DNA from: Anaerolineae bacterium
GTDB lineage: Bacteria > Chloroflexota > Anaerolineae > B4-G1 > SLSP01
Direction of reading: 5' to 3'
DNA: 14,125 nucleotides
Assembly: GCA_016934645.1 (NCBI GenBank)
Contig: JAFGSL010000295.1
Location: 1-14,125, forward strand
Below the pieces are notes generated by a model. It was given only the letters and a program-made list of their open reading frames with translations. It searched no databases and had not been told where the DNA came from. The position numbers were made by a program, and so were the translations under genes. How positions within the stretch are numbered: position 1 is the stretch's first letter; every line of letters begins with the position of its first letter. Positions 7,212-14,125 of the stretch are shown piece after piece.

Positions 7212-8468
7212 TCAGGAATGTCGCAAACTTTTCATCTGGCGCAGTGCTTCCAATTGTATGACCTGGGGAAAGAGTGCCTTGTAGATGGCGCAATTGGGCG
7301 AAGGGTTCTCCGCAGAACCGGTCATGTGGTATGCTTGCAATGGACATCCACCACTGCATACAAACCGCCAACGGCATGCGCGACACGTAGGCTTTTCCGT
7401 AACTGCAAGATTTGTCCAGCCGGCGTGGTCGCTACGAATCGCTGCGAGTGGATCAGGATCAAGATAATCCGTCACAGTGCTGGTAATATCCATCTGACAC
7501 TTTGCTACCTTTCCCTGGGTGTCAAACACCAGATAATCGCGGCCTGCGCTACAGGGATAAAGGTGCGGCATGGCCAGATTCGCGTGATCCGCAATGGAGG
7601 TGAGTAAACTCCTCTGGGGAAGATGATTTTCGATCGCTTTGTAGGCTTGGCGCATAGCTGCAATGATGATAGCCGGATCCAGTTGGAGAGTGTGATTTTG
7701 CGCACAGTTTGCATGATTGCGGCACAAGTTCAAGCTGAATGCTAGATTCTCGCGGAGCACCCACGCAACAACGTCGGCGAGACCCGCCGCGTTATGATCG
7801 CTGACCGTAATTGAAATATCCGGCGATACTCCCCCGGCAACCGCCATATGGATGGCATTGATGACAAGCTGCGCTGTCCCTGTCCCATCTGGGAAATGGC
7901 GTTGTGCATTGTGGTACTCCCCCAAGCCGTCGAGAGACAGCATAAGGCGCAGGTGCGCGGACTTAAGTTGCTGCACCATAGCGGCAGTCAGCAAGGTCCC
8001 GTTTGACAAGACCACGCCTTCAAGTGTAAGGCCATGATGTCGGGCCAGGACCGTCGCGTAACGGTGCAGATCAAGGACGGTGGGGAGACGGAGCAATGGC
8101 TCACCGCCCGCGTACTTGAGTTTGAGCCGCGTGTAGCCGTGGGCATTGGCGGAGCGTACAACGGCATCTACAATCGCCTGTCCACGCTGGAACGACATCG
8201 CTTGATTGGAATGGGGGCGGTAGCAGTAGTCGCAGCTAAGGTTACAGGCATCGGTCATTTGCAGCCACGCAACGAGCGGAGTGGCCTGCGCCGACCTCAA
8301 TTGCGTGGCTGTTTGCAGTGTGATTGGATCGAGTTTGAGGTGGTCGAAAGGTGTCATACGGCTATCGATGGCTACCGGCCATGGCACGGCGCACGCGCAA
8401 TCGCATTGTCCCTCGGCTGCACACTCTACGTGAGATTCGGGCGCGTTGTCTTTGGTATTGTTATGCAT
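7212..8468 (-). CDS. Radical SAM/SPASM domain enzyme
   Basis: A cytoplasmic iron-sulfur enzyme of 418 residues from the chosen start. The radical SAM cluster motif C-x3-C-x2-C is Cys75, Cys79 and Cys82. The SAM-binding GGEP is at 121-124. The C-terminal SPASM domain is complete: Cys306-x12-G-x4-Cys324, then C-x2-C-x5-C-x3-C at 362, 365, 371 and 375, and a last Cys393. That gives ligands for two auxiliary clusters. Enzymes of this class modify peptides or proteins (anaerobic sulfatase maturases, RiPP maturases), but the substrate here is unknown. The frame is open further upstream, but ATG 8466-8468 has AGGAGG six bases before it and overlaps the upstream stop by eight bases, so translation is probably coupled to the STAND gene. 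An unusual Cys-rich leader (Cys16, 22, 24, 26) precedes the barrel. No sulfatase or obvious precursor gene is in the window. Confidence 0.92.
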   Translation of the reverse strand: MHNNTKDNAPESHVECAAEGQCDCACAVPWPVAIDSRMTPFDHLKLDPITLQTATQLRSAQATPLVAWLQMTDACNLSCDYCYRPHSNQAMSFQRGQAIVDAVVRSANAHGYTRLKLKYAGGEPLLRLPTVLDLHRYATVLARHHGLTLEGVVLSNGTLLTAAMVQQLKSAHLRLMLSLDGLGEYHNAQRHFPDGTGTAQLVINAIHMAVAGGVSPDISITVSDHNAAGLADVVAWVLRENLAFSLNLCRNHANCAQNHTLQLDPAIIIAAMRQAYKAIENHLPQRSLLTSIADHANLAMPHLYPCSAGRDYLVFDTQGKVAKCQMDITSTVTDYLDPDPLAAIRSDHAGWTNLAVTEKPTCRACRWRFVCSGGCPLQAYHMTGSAENPSPNCAIYKALFPQVIQLEALRQMKSLRHS

Positions 8469-11400
8469 CAGGCGCCTCCTGCCAGTTTGCCCAGTGCTCG
8501 TAGACATGACGAACATCAGGATAGCGAATATAGTGCGGCCCAGACTTCCAGGCGGCTAACAGGTCTTGTCCGAAGGTGGCAATCTGCGCCCCTGATAGAT
8601 GGGAGTTGCCACAGAGAAATTGTTGTTCGATGCGCTGCAAGAAGATAGCCGGACGATCCCCGCCATATTGCCCCACCGAGATGAGGACTTTCATACCCTC
8701 GATAAAGTAGTTGACGGCTTTTTGATGGTCCGACAAGCCCAAGGCTAAACATCCCAATTCCAGGAGCAACATCCCGTGCGCGCGTTGGTCTACATTGTGC
8801 CATGTCTTGAGATGGCGTTGCCGCTGTTGTTCAAGCGCAGGCAAGCGCGAAAAATCATTGCGATACCTGGCGATGCGCGCCAGGTCACGAATGCTGATCC
8901 ACTGGTACCAGGGATCCGGCAGTTCCAAGGCGCGTTGCTGACATTCATTAACCATCTTTTCCGCTTTATCCAGGTTGCCCCGTAATAAATTAATGAGTGC
9001 CAGCCGCGACAGAATAATGGGTTGGTCTTTGGGAACATTGATCCGGCGCGCTATCTCCAGGTCATTTTGGGCCTTTTCCAGGTTCATAAGATTGTCGTTA
9101 ATCCATACCGCGCCGCGCCACGCATAAACCTGACTTTGCCAGTCCTCGTCGCCTTTACGTTCGAAGATTTCCAAAGCTAAATTGAAATTCTCCAACGCAC
9201 GCTCGAGTTCACCGCCCATAAAACAGACACAACCCATCGTCGAATAGGCACAGCCGACACTGCGCTCGTCTTCAAGTTCTGTCGCCAGGCGTAGGGATTC
9301 TTCACAGTAGCTTTGCGCAATCCCGAGATAACCCCGTTCTTCGCGATTGTAAGCATAGAGGAAACCGAGATTGTTGTAAATCTTGGCCTGCTCATCGCGC
9401 AGGTTTTCTTCCAGTGCGAGTTTCAAGGCACTCTCGTAATGCCGGCGGGCTTCGTCGAGGTTTGCCGTCAGCCGGTAGGCCCACCCCAGGCCGTTCTCGG
9501 CTTTGACCCACCATCGTTTGTCCTCCGCGCTTTGGCTGATCTCGACCGCCGCGGCAAATTCCTGAATGCCACGTTCCAGTTCCCCTTGCCGGATCACCGC
9601 GTTTGCCAGTTGGATGTGGGCATCCGCCTGTTGGTGCGGTTCAACGGCTTCGTGTTGCAGAACCTCCTCTAACACCGTGATCGATTCCTCGTGTCTCCTG
9701 TGTCCCCGTAAAGCTCTGGCTTTACAGAGCAGCACGTCACATTGTACCTTGGGCGCCAACTGACCGTAATAAGGCGCTACCAGGTCAACCAGGTTCATCC
9801 GCAGCGCATAACGATAGCTGTCTGTTGCTTCTTCAAACAAGTCGAAGAACAAATCAAGACTCGCGTCGAGATCAATGTCCAACTGGTGTTGCAAGAGTTG
9901 TTCGCGCAATAGCCAGATAGTTTCCATATGCTCTTGACGTTTGCGCCACGAATCCAAATCCTGCGGGGTACCGGTACCCAGGTCCTCGTTACCCAGGGCG
10001 CTGCTCGTTGCCTCTTGGCGTGCAATTTGTTGTTGGAGGTAAGTCACGGCGGATCGATTGATCTCGTAGCGACGGCTTTTGTCGCGGTCGAAATCGGGCC
10101 ACACGTATTCATTGACCAGTTCGCGCATTCTGTCATGGAGGCTGATGCGCCCTCCCGGCAGATGCTTGATAAAGACCAAATCCTGCACCTCATGCCACGC
10201 GCGCGCTGTTTTCTCATCGTTCAGTTCCAGGAGTTGGCCAATACCCTCCTTGTCCAGCGGAAAAACGCGGGCCAGGAGCAGCGTGACCCAATCTGAAAGG
10301 GTCTCGACCTGCCCGATATGGTGCACAAGTTGCGATTCGAAGTCTTCGATGTCCCAGGGCTGTTCCCCGTTAGCCTCCGGTAGCGGTTTTTTCATCCAGG
10401 GCAAGACCAGACCGTGCGCGTGCCATTCGACGGCCAACTCCATCAGAATCGGCTTGCCCTGTGCCAACCGCAACAAATTCTCCTTGAAGGGGTCGTCCAG
10501 GACGGTGTGCAGGCTGACTTGCTTCTCCTGGAGATATTGCCGGCTGGCGTCCTCGTCCAATTCCTTCAGCGCCTCGCTCTCCAGCCGGTCGCCCAACGTT
10601 GTTTCCAGCAATTGCAGGCTTTTGGGGTCGGGGCGTCCGGCCATCACCACTACAACGTTGTCCGTCGTGGCCAGAAATTGGGAAATAAACGGGATGACCT
10701 CGTGAGCCTTTTCGACGGTATCCAGGACCATGACCGTGCGTTGTTGGGCCGATACCTGCTTGAGGCACGCGATGAAGGCGCTTTCCACCGCCAGTTCATG
10801 TTTGTCCAGCACAAAGGCGCTAATCTCCTCTTGTTTTCTCAATTCAGTAAGGGCCTGCCAGCTTTTGTAGAAATCGCCGAAGTGTTGCTGGCCTATCATC
10901 CGCGCCAGCTTGTAGGCAAAGACCTTTTCATCGCGGAAGGCCTGATCGTCGAAGTCAATGATGTCGAGCGTGACCAGGTTAGGCAAATAGGGCGGTTCTG
11001 TCTGGCTGAGCGGCGGTTGCGTTGCCGTTTGGAGCACTGTTTCGCGGTTGAAAAACCGTGCCCGAATCTCATAGTGCCGTTGGAGCGGCTTTCCGCACGC
11101 GGCCAGCGCAGCCAAATGGATAACGCTGCGGCCTATAGCTTCAGGGTCGAGGGCAACGGATGCACGCCAGGGACTATCCGGCGTTGCCAGGGCTGTGAAC
11201 TTGCCTGGCGACCAGACGTCAAACCCGTATACACCCACGTCTGCCCGGCCGGCATCGCGGAGTGCGCGGAGCACGCCCGGCATGAACTCGTCCCACGTAA
11301 CCCAGAACGCTTTGAGGTTAGGCTGTTCGCGCACGAGAGCCAGGGTGCGGTCGTAGGCTTGTTCGCTCATCCTTTCACCCATAACCAGCTCTTCGACGTG

Positions 11401-12063
11401 CAGTTTGATATCCGAATATGCGCCCATGAAACGCTTGAACAGGGCGCGGCGTTGTTCTTGCAAAGCAGATTCTCTACCCGTTAGGATGGCGACGTCACCG
11501 TGGTACTGGATGTCTTTGACCAGCTGCTGGGCCGCCGCCATCGCGCTTTGATCCTCTTGCGTGACGATCCGGGCGGTCAACCCGGTCATCTCGCGCAAGA
11601 AGTTGTCCAGTGTCAGCACCTTGAGGCTACACGCCTTTTCCAGTGCGTCCCGCAGGCGTGGATCGGTGCCCAGGCGGACGACGATGGCATCCGGCGCTTT
11701 TTTGATGACGCCCTTCAGGTCTTGCACCATCTGCGGGATCTTGAATTGTGCATCGGTCGTCAGAAGATCGATCCCCATGTTGGCAGCCGTCGCTCTCACC
11801 CCGCGCATAAACGCATCGGCCCAGACCGTCTGGCAGAATTCGTTGACCACGGCGATGGTAAGTTTCCGGTCACGGGGCACATCCAGGAGGACATTGTAGT
11901 CGGGTGCGCGCAGCATCGTGTGGATTTCCTGAAGCAGCCGGGTCTTGCCGATGCCACCACTGGCGTAGATGTACAGGGCGCGCGCTTTTCCGGTGTCCAG
12001 CACCGCATTTTTGATCCAGGCCAGCTCCTTGTCTCTGTCAATGAATCGAATTCGCTCTGCCAT
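8461..12063 (-). CDS. STAND ATPase with an inserted PBP1-type ligand-binding domain and C-terminal TPRs
   Basis: A cytoplasmic receptor-like ATPase of 1200 residues without a signal peptide. Walker A is ASGGIGKT (34-41). At about 66-345 comes a domain with the layout of RbsB/LacI-type sugar-binding proteins: LTIAVVNEF, FMRGVRATAANMGIDLLTTDAQ, PDAIVVRL, KVLTLDN, GDVAILTGRESA, LKAFWVTWDEF, RADVGVYGFDVW. The NTPase then resumes at about 358 (LVTLDIIDF), with Walker B VMVLD (444-448), a sensor-like VVVMAGR (471-477) and the STAND GxP motif GKP (536-538). A winged-helix region with LHDRMREL (642-649) and TPR-like helices (about 770-1130) follow. STAND proteins are NTP-dependent oligomerising switches. 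Here the sensor appears to sit inside the switch. AGGAGG lies five bases before the ATG. The end overlaps the radical SAM start. No fused effector domain is visible, so output presumably goes through partners. Confidence 0.92.
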   Translation of the reverse strand: MAERIRFIDRDKELAWIKNAVLDTGKARALYIYASGGIGKTRLLQEIHTMLRAPDYNVLLDVPRDRKLTIAVVNEFCQTVWADAFMRGVRATAANMGIDLLTTDAQFKIPQMVQDLKGVIKKAPDAIVVRLGTDPRLRDALEKACSLKVLTLDNFLREMTGLTARIVTQEDQSAMAAAQQLVKDIQYHGDVAILTGRESALQEQRRALFKRFMGAYSDIKLHVEELVMGERMSEQAYDRTLALVREQPNLKAFWVTWDEFMPGVLRALRDAGRADVGVYGFDVWSPGKFTALATPDSPWRASVALDPEAIGRSVIHLAALAACGKPLQRHYEIRARFFNRETVLQTATQPPLSQTEPPYLPNLVTLDIIDFDDQAFRDEKVFAYKLARMIGQQHFGDFYKSWQALTELRKQEEISAFVLDKHELAVESAFIACLKQVSAQQRTVMVLDTVEKAHEVIPFISQFLATTDNVVVVMAGRPDPKSLQLLETTLGDRLESEALKELDEDASRQYLQEKQVSLHTVLDDPFKENLLRLAQGKPILMELAVEWHAHGLVLPWMKKPLPEANGEQPWDIEDFESQLVHHIGQVETLSDWVTLLLARVFPLDKEGIGQLLELNDEKTARAWHEVQDLVFIKHLPGGRISLHDRMRELVNEYVWPDFDRDKSRRYEINRSAVTYLQQQIARQEATSSALGNEDLGTGTPQDLDSWRKRQEHMETIWLLREQLLQHQLDIDLDASLDLFFDLFEEATDSYRYALRMNLVDLVAPYYGQLAPKVQCDVLLCKARALRGHRRHEESITVLEEVLQHEAVEPHQQADAHIQLANAVIRQGELERGIQEFAAAVEISQSAEDKRWWVKAENGLGWAYRLTANLDEARRHYESALKLALEENLRDEQAKIYNNLGFLYAYNREERGYLGIAQSYCEESLRLATELEDERSVGCAYSTMGCVCFMGGELERALENFNLALEIFERKGDEDWQSQVYAWRGAVWINDNLMNLEKAQNDLEIARRINVPKDQPIILSRLALINLLRGNLDKAEKMVNECQQRALELPDPWYQWISIRDLARIARYRNDFSRLPALEQQRQRHLKTWHNVDQRAHGMLLLELGCLALGLSDHQKAVNYFIEGMKVLISVGQYGGDRPAIFLQRIEQQFLCGNSHLSGAQIATFGQDLLAAWKSGPHYIRYPDVRHVYEHWANWQEAPDA
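8475..8480 (-). promoter_or_regulatory. Shine-Dalgarno site deciding the radical SAM start
   Basis: AGGAGG on the minus strand, six bases before ATG 8466-8468 and inside the last codons of the STAND gene. It rules against the longer reading from 8516, which would overlap the STAND gene by 56 bases. Confidence 0.85.
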
Positions 12064-12068
12064 ATTTC

Positions 12069-12074
12069 CCTCCT
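12069..12074 (-). promoter_or_regulatory. Shine-Dalgarno site of the STAND ATPase
   Basis: AGGAGG on the minus strand, five bases before the ATG at 12061-12063, inside an AAAGGAGGG stretch. It confirms the start and gives the gene its own initiation signal, although it follows another gene by only 87 bases. Confidence 0.85.
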
Positions 12075-12081
12075 TTGTGTC

Positions 12082-12110
12082 GTCCCACGAACGTCTGCGT
12101 TCGCCGGGAC
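12082..12110. repeat. Interrupted palindrome between the two ATPase genes
   Basis: GTCCC (12082-12086) and CGAACG (12088-12093) pair with CGTTCG (12098-12103) and GGGAC (12106-12110) around a four-base loop, with one base bulged on one side and two on the other. On the minus-strand transcript the hairpin ends about seven bases before the STAND ribosome site. No T-tract follows, so an intrinsic terminator is unlikely. It may be a REP-like interspersed palindrome, an RNA-processing site, or a structure tuning translation of the STAND protein. Confidence 0.65.
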
Positions 12111-12150
12111 TATCGCACTTCCTTCAAAAGCCAGCTACTGGCCCCCGGTA

Positions 12151-13935
12151 TTATCCGGTATAGATCGAATACCGTTTGTTGAAGTCGTCGATGATTTTAT
12201 AGAACGGCATGGGGCGATACTGCCCGGGACTGAGAAAATAGTTCGCTAGGAACTCAAGCTCCCAATCATCGGACAACCTTTGACCGAGCTGGCGGATCAG
12301 TCGAGGACCATGATAGGGGCCCCAGACCTTCATAAACCATGTTGCAACACACTCCAACTGTGCAGCAATGGTGCGCTGGAGGTCGTCGACGCATTGATTT
12401 TCGATGTGACATGCCTCGTGGATGCAGAGGTAAAGGTATTCGATGGCATCCGATACCGGGTTCGGACAGTACTCACCGAGCCGCTGCTGGTAGAAGACGA
12501 TGCCGGTTTGACAAATGTCCGCAAACGCCGCCGGTTCAGTCATCCTGAAGCGAATCAACAACAAGCGTTGGGCGATGCTGTCTTTGAGATAGGCTTCCTC
12601 GTCGCGCTCGAGATGGGTTTGGGAAAGTTCGATGTCGAGCTTATTGGCACTTTCGTGCCAGGAGGGGATGAGGCATCGCTCAATCAGGAAGCTAAGCATG
12701 GCGAAGTCGATGCGACGAAACACGCTCAATGTTTCCAGGATGGGGAGCAGGCCGGGATCTGGCAGAGTGCGTTCGAAATCGTTCAGGACATCGAAGACGG
12801 ATTTGGTGATCGGGGTCCCGTCCTCTAAGATGCGCGTGTAGCCTGCAAAGGAACGATCAACCAGCTCCACCAGGAGCGCTGCGATACATCCCGGGTGCCC
12901 GCCGCCATAGTACATCAATTGTGCGGCAAAATGCTCCACACTGTTGCCATCGACGAGACGCAGAATATCGTTAACCTTGTTGATGTAGTGATCGAGCGTT
13001 TCCCGTACATATTTGTATGTGTAGGGCGAGAGCCCAAGATCGTTGACAGGTATCCCGTGACGTTTGAACGATTCCTTGACGGTACGCCCGTCGCGACTGC
13101 CCATCAGCAGGCAGAACCGGTGGTTGGCTTTGAAGAAGCCGCTATCCCACAGATCCCTGTGAGCATAACCGATCACGATGGCCAATGACTCCAGTGTGTT
13201 TTGATCCAGCGCGTCCATATTGTCGAACACCAATGCGGCCCCATAATCATGTGTTCCCGCGAGTTTGTTTTCGTTGTCCGGGAGGGGGTGGCGCAAAATG
13301 CAGGTCGCCAACTTCAGTCCCATGGCTTCCAGTTTAGCGCCTTTCTCGAAGGTGATCTCTTCACCGAGGGCATGGATCGTGATTGCCACAAGTGGGCATA
13401 GCTCGGGGGGATGCTTCTTGGAGATTTCTACCTGGGCGCAGACCCAGTTCTTGTTGAGGTAGTGTTGGGTAATCTGATTAAGAAACGTCGTCTTGCCGTA
13501 GCCTTGGGGAGCATAGATGAGCCAATACTGCGTCTGTTGTTCGGCTCCCTTGATTTTGTCGAGTTCAGCTTCCCGGTTGACGAAGGGGATATTGCTGGAC
13601 TGGCTGTCACCGTTTCCCAATGTGCGTTTGAGTCTTCGGATCAACCGCTTGATCTTGTCATGCATCGCATCCTGTGTGGTATACTCGTCCTTGAGGACCT
13701 CGAGGAAGAGTATTAGGGCGTTGTCGCCCTCGGTGTTGTAATTGTCGTGAAGGAGCGTGATGAGAAAGTCCACACGTTCGCCCTTGCTTGAGGACGCTGT
13801 GCACCGGTAACGCCAGGGCACGATGCGCTCGTCGACAAAGAGCGTGGTGAGTCTGGCGTCGCTGTCAAAATACTCGGTGGCGCGTAGGGTTTTCTTAAGA
13901 TCGGATAATAAAGCAGGTGGGAGCGCATGGTTCAT
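12151..13935 (-). CDS. P-loop (STAND/AAA-type) ATPase with a possible effector-associated domain
   Basis: A cytoplasmic ATPase of 594 residues. Residues 8-95 form a helical domain (LLSDLKKTLRATEYF, then ERVDFLITLLHDNYN and NALILFLEVL). It resembles the effector-associated adaptor domains that recruit partners in bacterial NTPase conflict systems, although I cannot assign a numbered family. The NTPase follows: Walker A APQGYGKTT (142-150), Walker B LVFDNMD (235-241), sensor-like LLMGSRDGR (276-284) and GGGHPGC (344-350), the G-x-P region of STAND proteins. The C-terminal 200 residues are helical, probably winged-helix and arm regions, without clear TPRs. ATG 13933-13935 is chosen because AGGAGG lies six bases upstream and a TATAAT promoter just behind it. 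The frame remains open to the window edge, so a longer protein is possible. It is the first gene of the three-gene run. Confidence 0.85.
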   Translation of the reverse strand: MNHALPPALLSDLKKTLRATEYFDSDARLTTLFVDERIVPWRYRCTASSSKGERVDFLITLLHDNYNTEGDNALILFLEVLKDEYTTQDAMHDKIKRLIRRLKRTLGNGDSQSSNIPFVNREAELDKIKGAEQQTQYWLIYAPQGYGKTTFLNQITQHYLNKNWVCAQVEISKKHPPELCPLVAITIHALGEEITFEKGAKLEAMGLKLATCILRHPLPDNENKLAGTHDYGAALVFDNMDALDQNTLESLAIVIGYAHRDLWDSGFFKANHRFCLLMGSRDGRTVKESFKRHGIPVNDLGLSPYTYKYVRETLDHYINKVNDILRLVDGNSVEHFAAQLMYYGGGHPGCIAALLVELVDRSFAGYTRILEDGTPITKSVFDVLNDFERTLPDPGLLPILETLSVFRRIDFAMLSFLIERCLIPSWHESANKLDIELSQTHLERDEEAYLKDSIAQRLLLIRFRMTEPAAFADICQTGIVFYQQRLGEYCPNPVSDAIEYLYLCIHEACHIENQCVDDLQRTIAAQLECVATWFMKVWGPYHGPRLIRQLGQRLSDDWELEFLANYFLSPGQYRPMPFYKIIDDFNKRYSIYTG

Positions 13936-13941
13936 AAGATA

Positions 13942-13947
13942 CCTCCT
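13942..13947 (-). promoter_or_regulatory. Shine-Dalgarno site deciding the start of the first ATPase
   Basis: AGGAGG on the minus strand, six bases before ATG 13933-13935. It supports this internal Met over the ATG at 14122-14124, before which only one base is visible. Confidence 0.8.
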
Positions 13948-13962
13948 GACAACTACATAACT

Positions 13963-13992
13963 ATTATACTCCCAAGCCGCCAATTTTGCCCA
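13963..13992 (-). promoter_or_regulatory. Likely sigma70 promoter of the three-gene run
   Basis: A perfect -10 box TATAAT (13963-13968) is preceded after 18 bases by TGGGCA (13987-13992), which matches four of six positions of TTGACA. The start of transcription would fall near 13956, about 20 bases before the ATG at 13935. It would drive both ATPases and the radical SAM gene. It lies in a stretch that is also an open reading frame, so chance occurrence in coding DNA remains possible. Confidence 0.5.
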
Positions 13993-14125
13993 GTCGACCT
14001 CAAAATCACATTCTCGCGCAGCTCGTGCAGCGCCTTCTATAGAGTTGTTGCACAATAAGCAAAAACGGGTAGACTGTGAGAAATCATGCCACCCGAGGGC
14101 GCAATGAAAATCAGTTATCAGCATA

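Larger units (their letters stand above)
13936..14124 (-). other. Open frame upstream of and in frame with the first ATPase
   Basis: The ATPase frame is open for 63 more codons to an ATG at 14122-14124 and may continue outside the window. It carries a Cys/His arrangement (HCALGWHDF, then RFCLLCN) that resembles a small zinc ribbon, followed by FEVDWAKLAAWEY, which looks protein-like. Either the ATPase is longer than 594 residues and has an N-terminal zinc ribbon, or this is the end of a different gene that shares the frame. The promoter and AGGAGG inside it argue for the shorter protein. Confidence 0.35.

Noticed and set aside
6798..7607. Plus-strand open frame of 269 codons
   Set aside because: It runs antisense to the CHC2 remnant and the SPASM end of the radical SAM gene, both of which have motif support. 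Its own translation shows no family.
8469..8516. Upstream start of the radical SAM gene (Met at 8514-8516)
   Set aside because: It would overlap the STAND gene by 56 bases and lacks a ribosome site, whereas ATG 8466-8468 has AGGAGG six bases upstream.
10414..11484. Long plus-strand open frame of 356 codons
   Set aside because: It lies entirely antisense to the STAND gene, and its translation has no recognisable domain. It is the shadow of a GC-rich coding frame.
11500..12249. Plus-strand open frame of 249 codons
   Set aside because: Antisense to the STAND start and the end of the first ATPase. It crosses their intergenic hairpin and has no domain or ribosome site.

Overview
The window looks like part of a Chloroflexota (Anaerolineae-like) genome. 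This is inferred from the architecture of the secreted protein (a mosaic of Ig-like and jelly-roll domains with the motif YLPLVLRN, common in surface proteins of that phylum), from the very large STAND ATPases with TPRs, and from AGGAGG ribosome binding sites. No 16S rRNA or ribosomal marker is present, so this is a guess at phylum level. Apart from one tRNA at the left edge, every supported gene lies on the minus strand, so expression runs from right to left.

Layout. Positions 1-86 hold a tRNA-Ser(CGA) missing its first base. Positions 126-6223 hold a surface-protein module: a small membrane-anchored protein (5696-6223), then a giant secreted mosaic protein (397-5634) whose last domain is broken by a frame-changing deletion near 441-454. 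Its C-terminal remainder continues in another frame to 126. Positions 6275-7211 are a gene graveyard: one fragment of an archaeo-eukaryotic-type primase, one CHC2 primase zinc finger, two short unassigned open frames, and a near-consensus sigma70 promoter pointing left.

Positions 7212-13935 hold a compact three-gene run: an ATPase with a possible effector-associated domain (12151-13935), a 1200-residue STAND ATPase with C-terminal TPRs (8461-12063), and a radical SAM/SPASM enzyme (7212-8468) whose start codon overlaps the STAND stop. A TATAAT promoter and an AGGAGG site precede the first gene, and each of the other two has its own strong Shine-Dalgarno sequence.

The most striking feature is in the STAND protein. 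A complete-looking periplasmic-binding-protein type I (RbsB/LacI-like ligand-binding) domain of about 280 residues is inserted inside the P-loop NTPase domain, between Walker A (residues 34-41) and Walker B (about 444-449). The protein has no signal peptide, so it should be a cytoplasmic small-molecule receptor wired directly into a STAND switch. It is translationally coupled to a radical SAM peptide- or protein-modifying enzyme and follows a second signalling ATPase. I know of no described system with this composition. It is the best candidate here for an undescribed sensing, conflict or RiPP-like system, but the function is inference.
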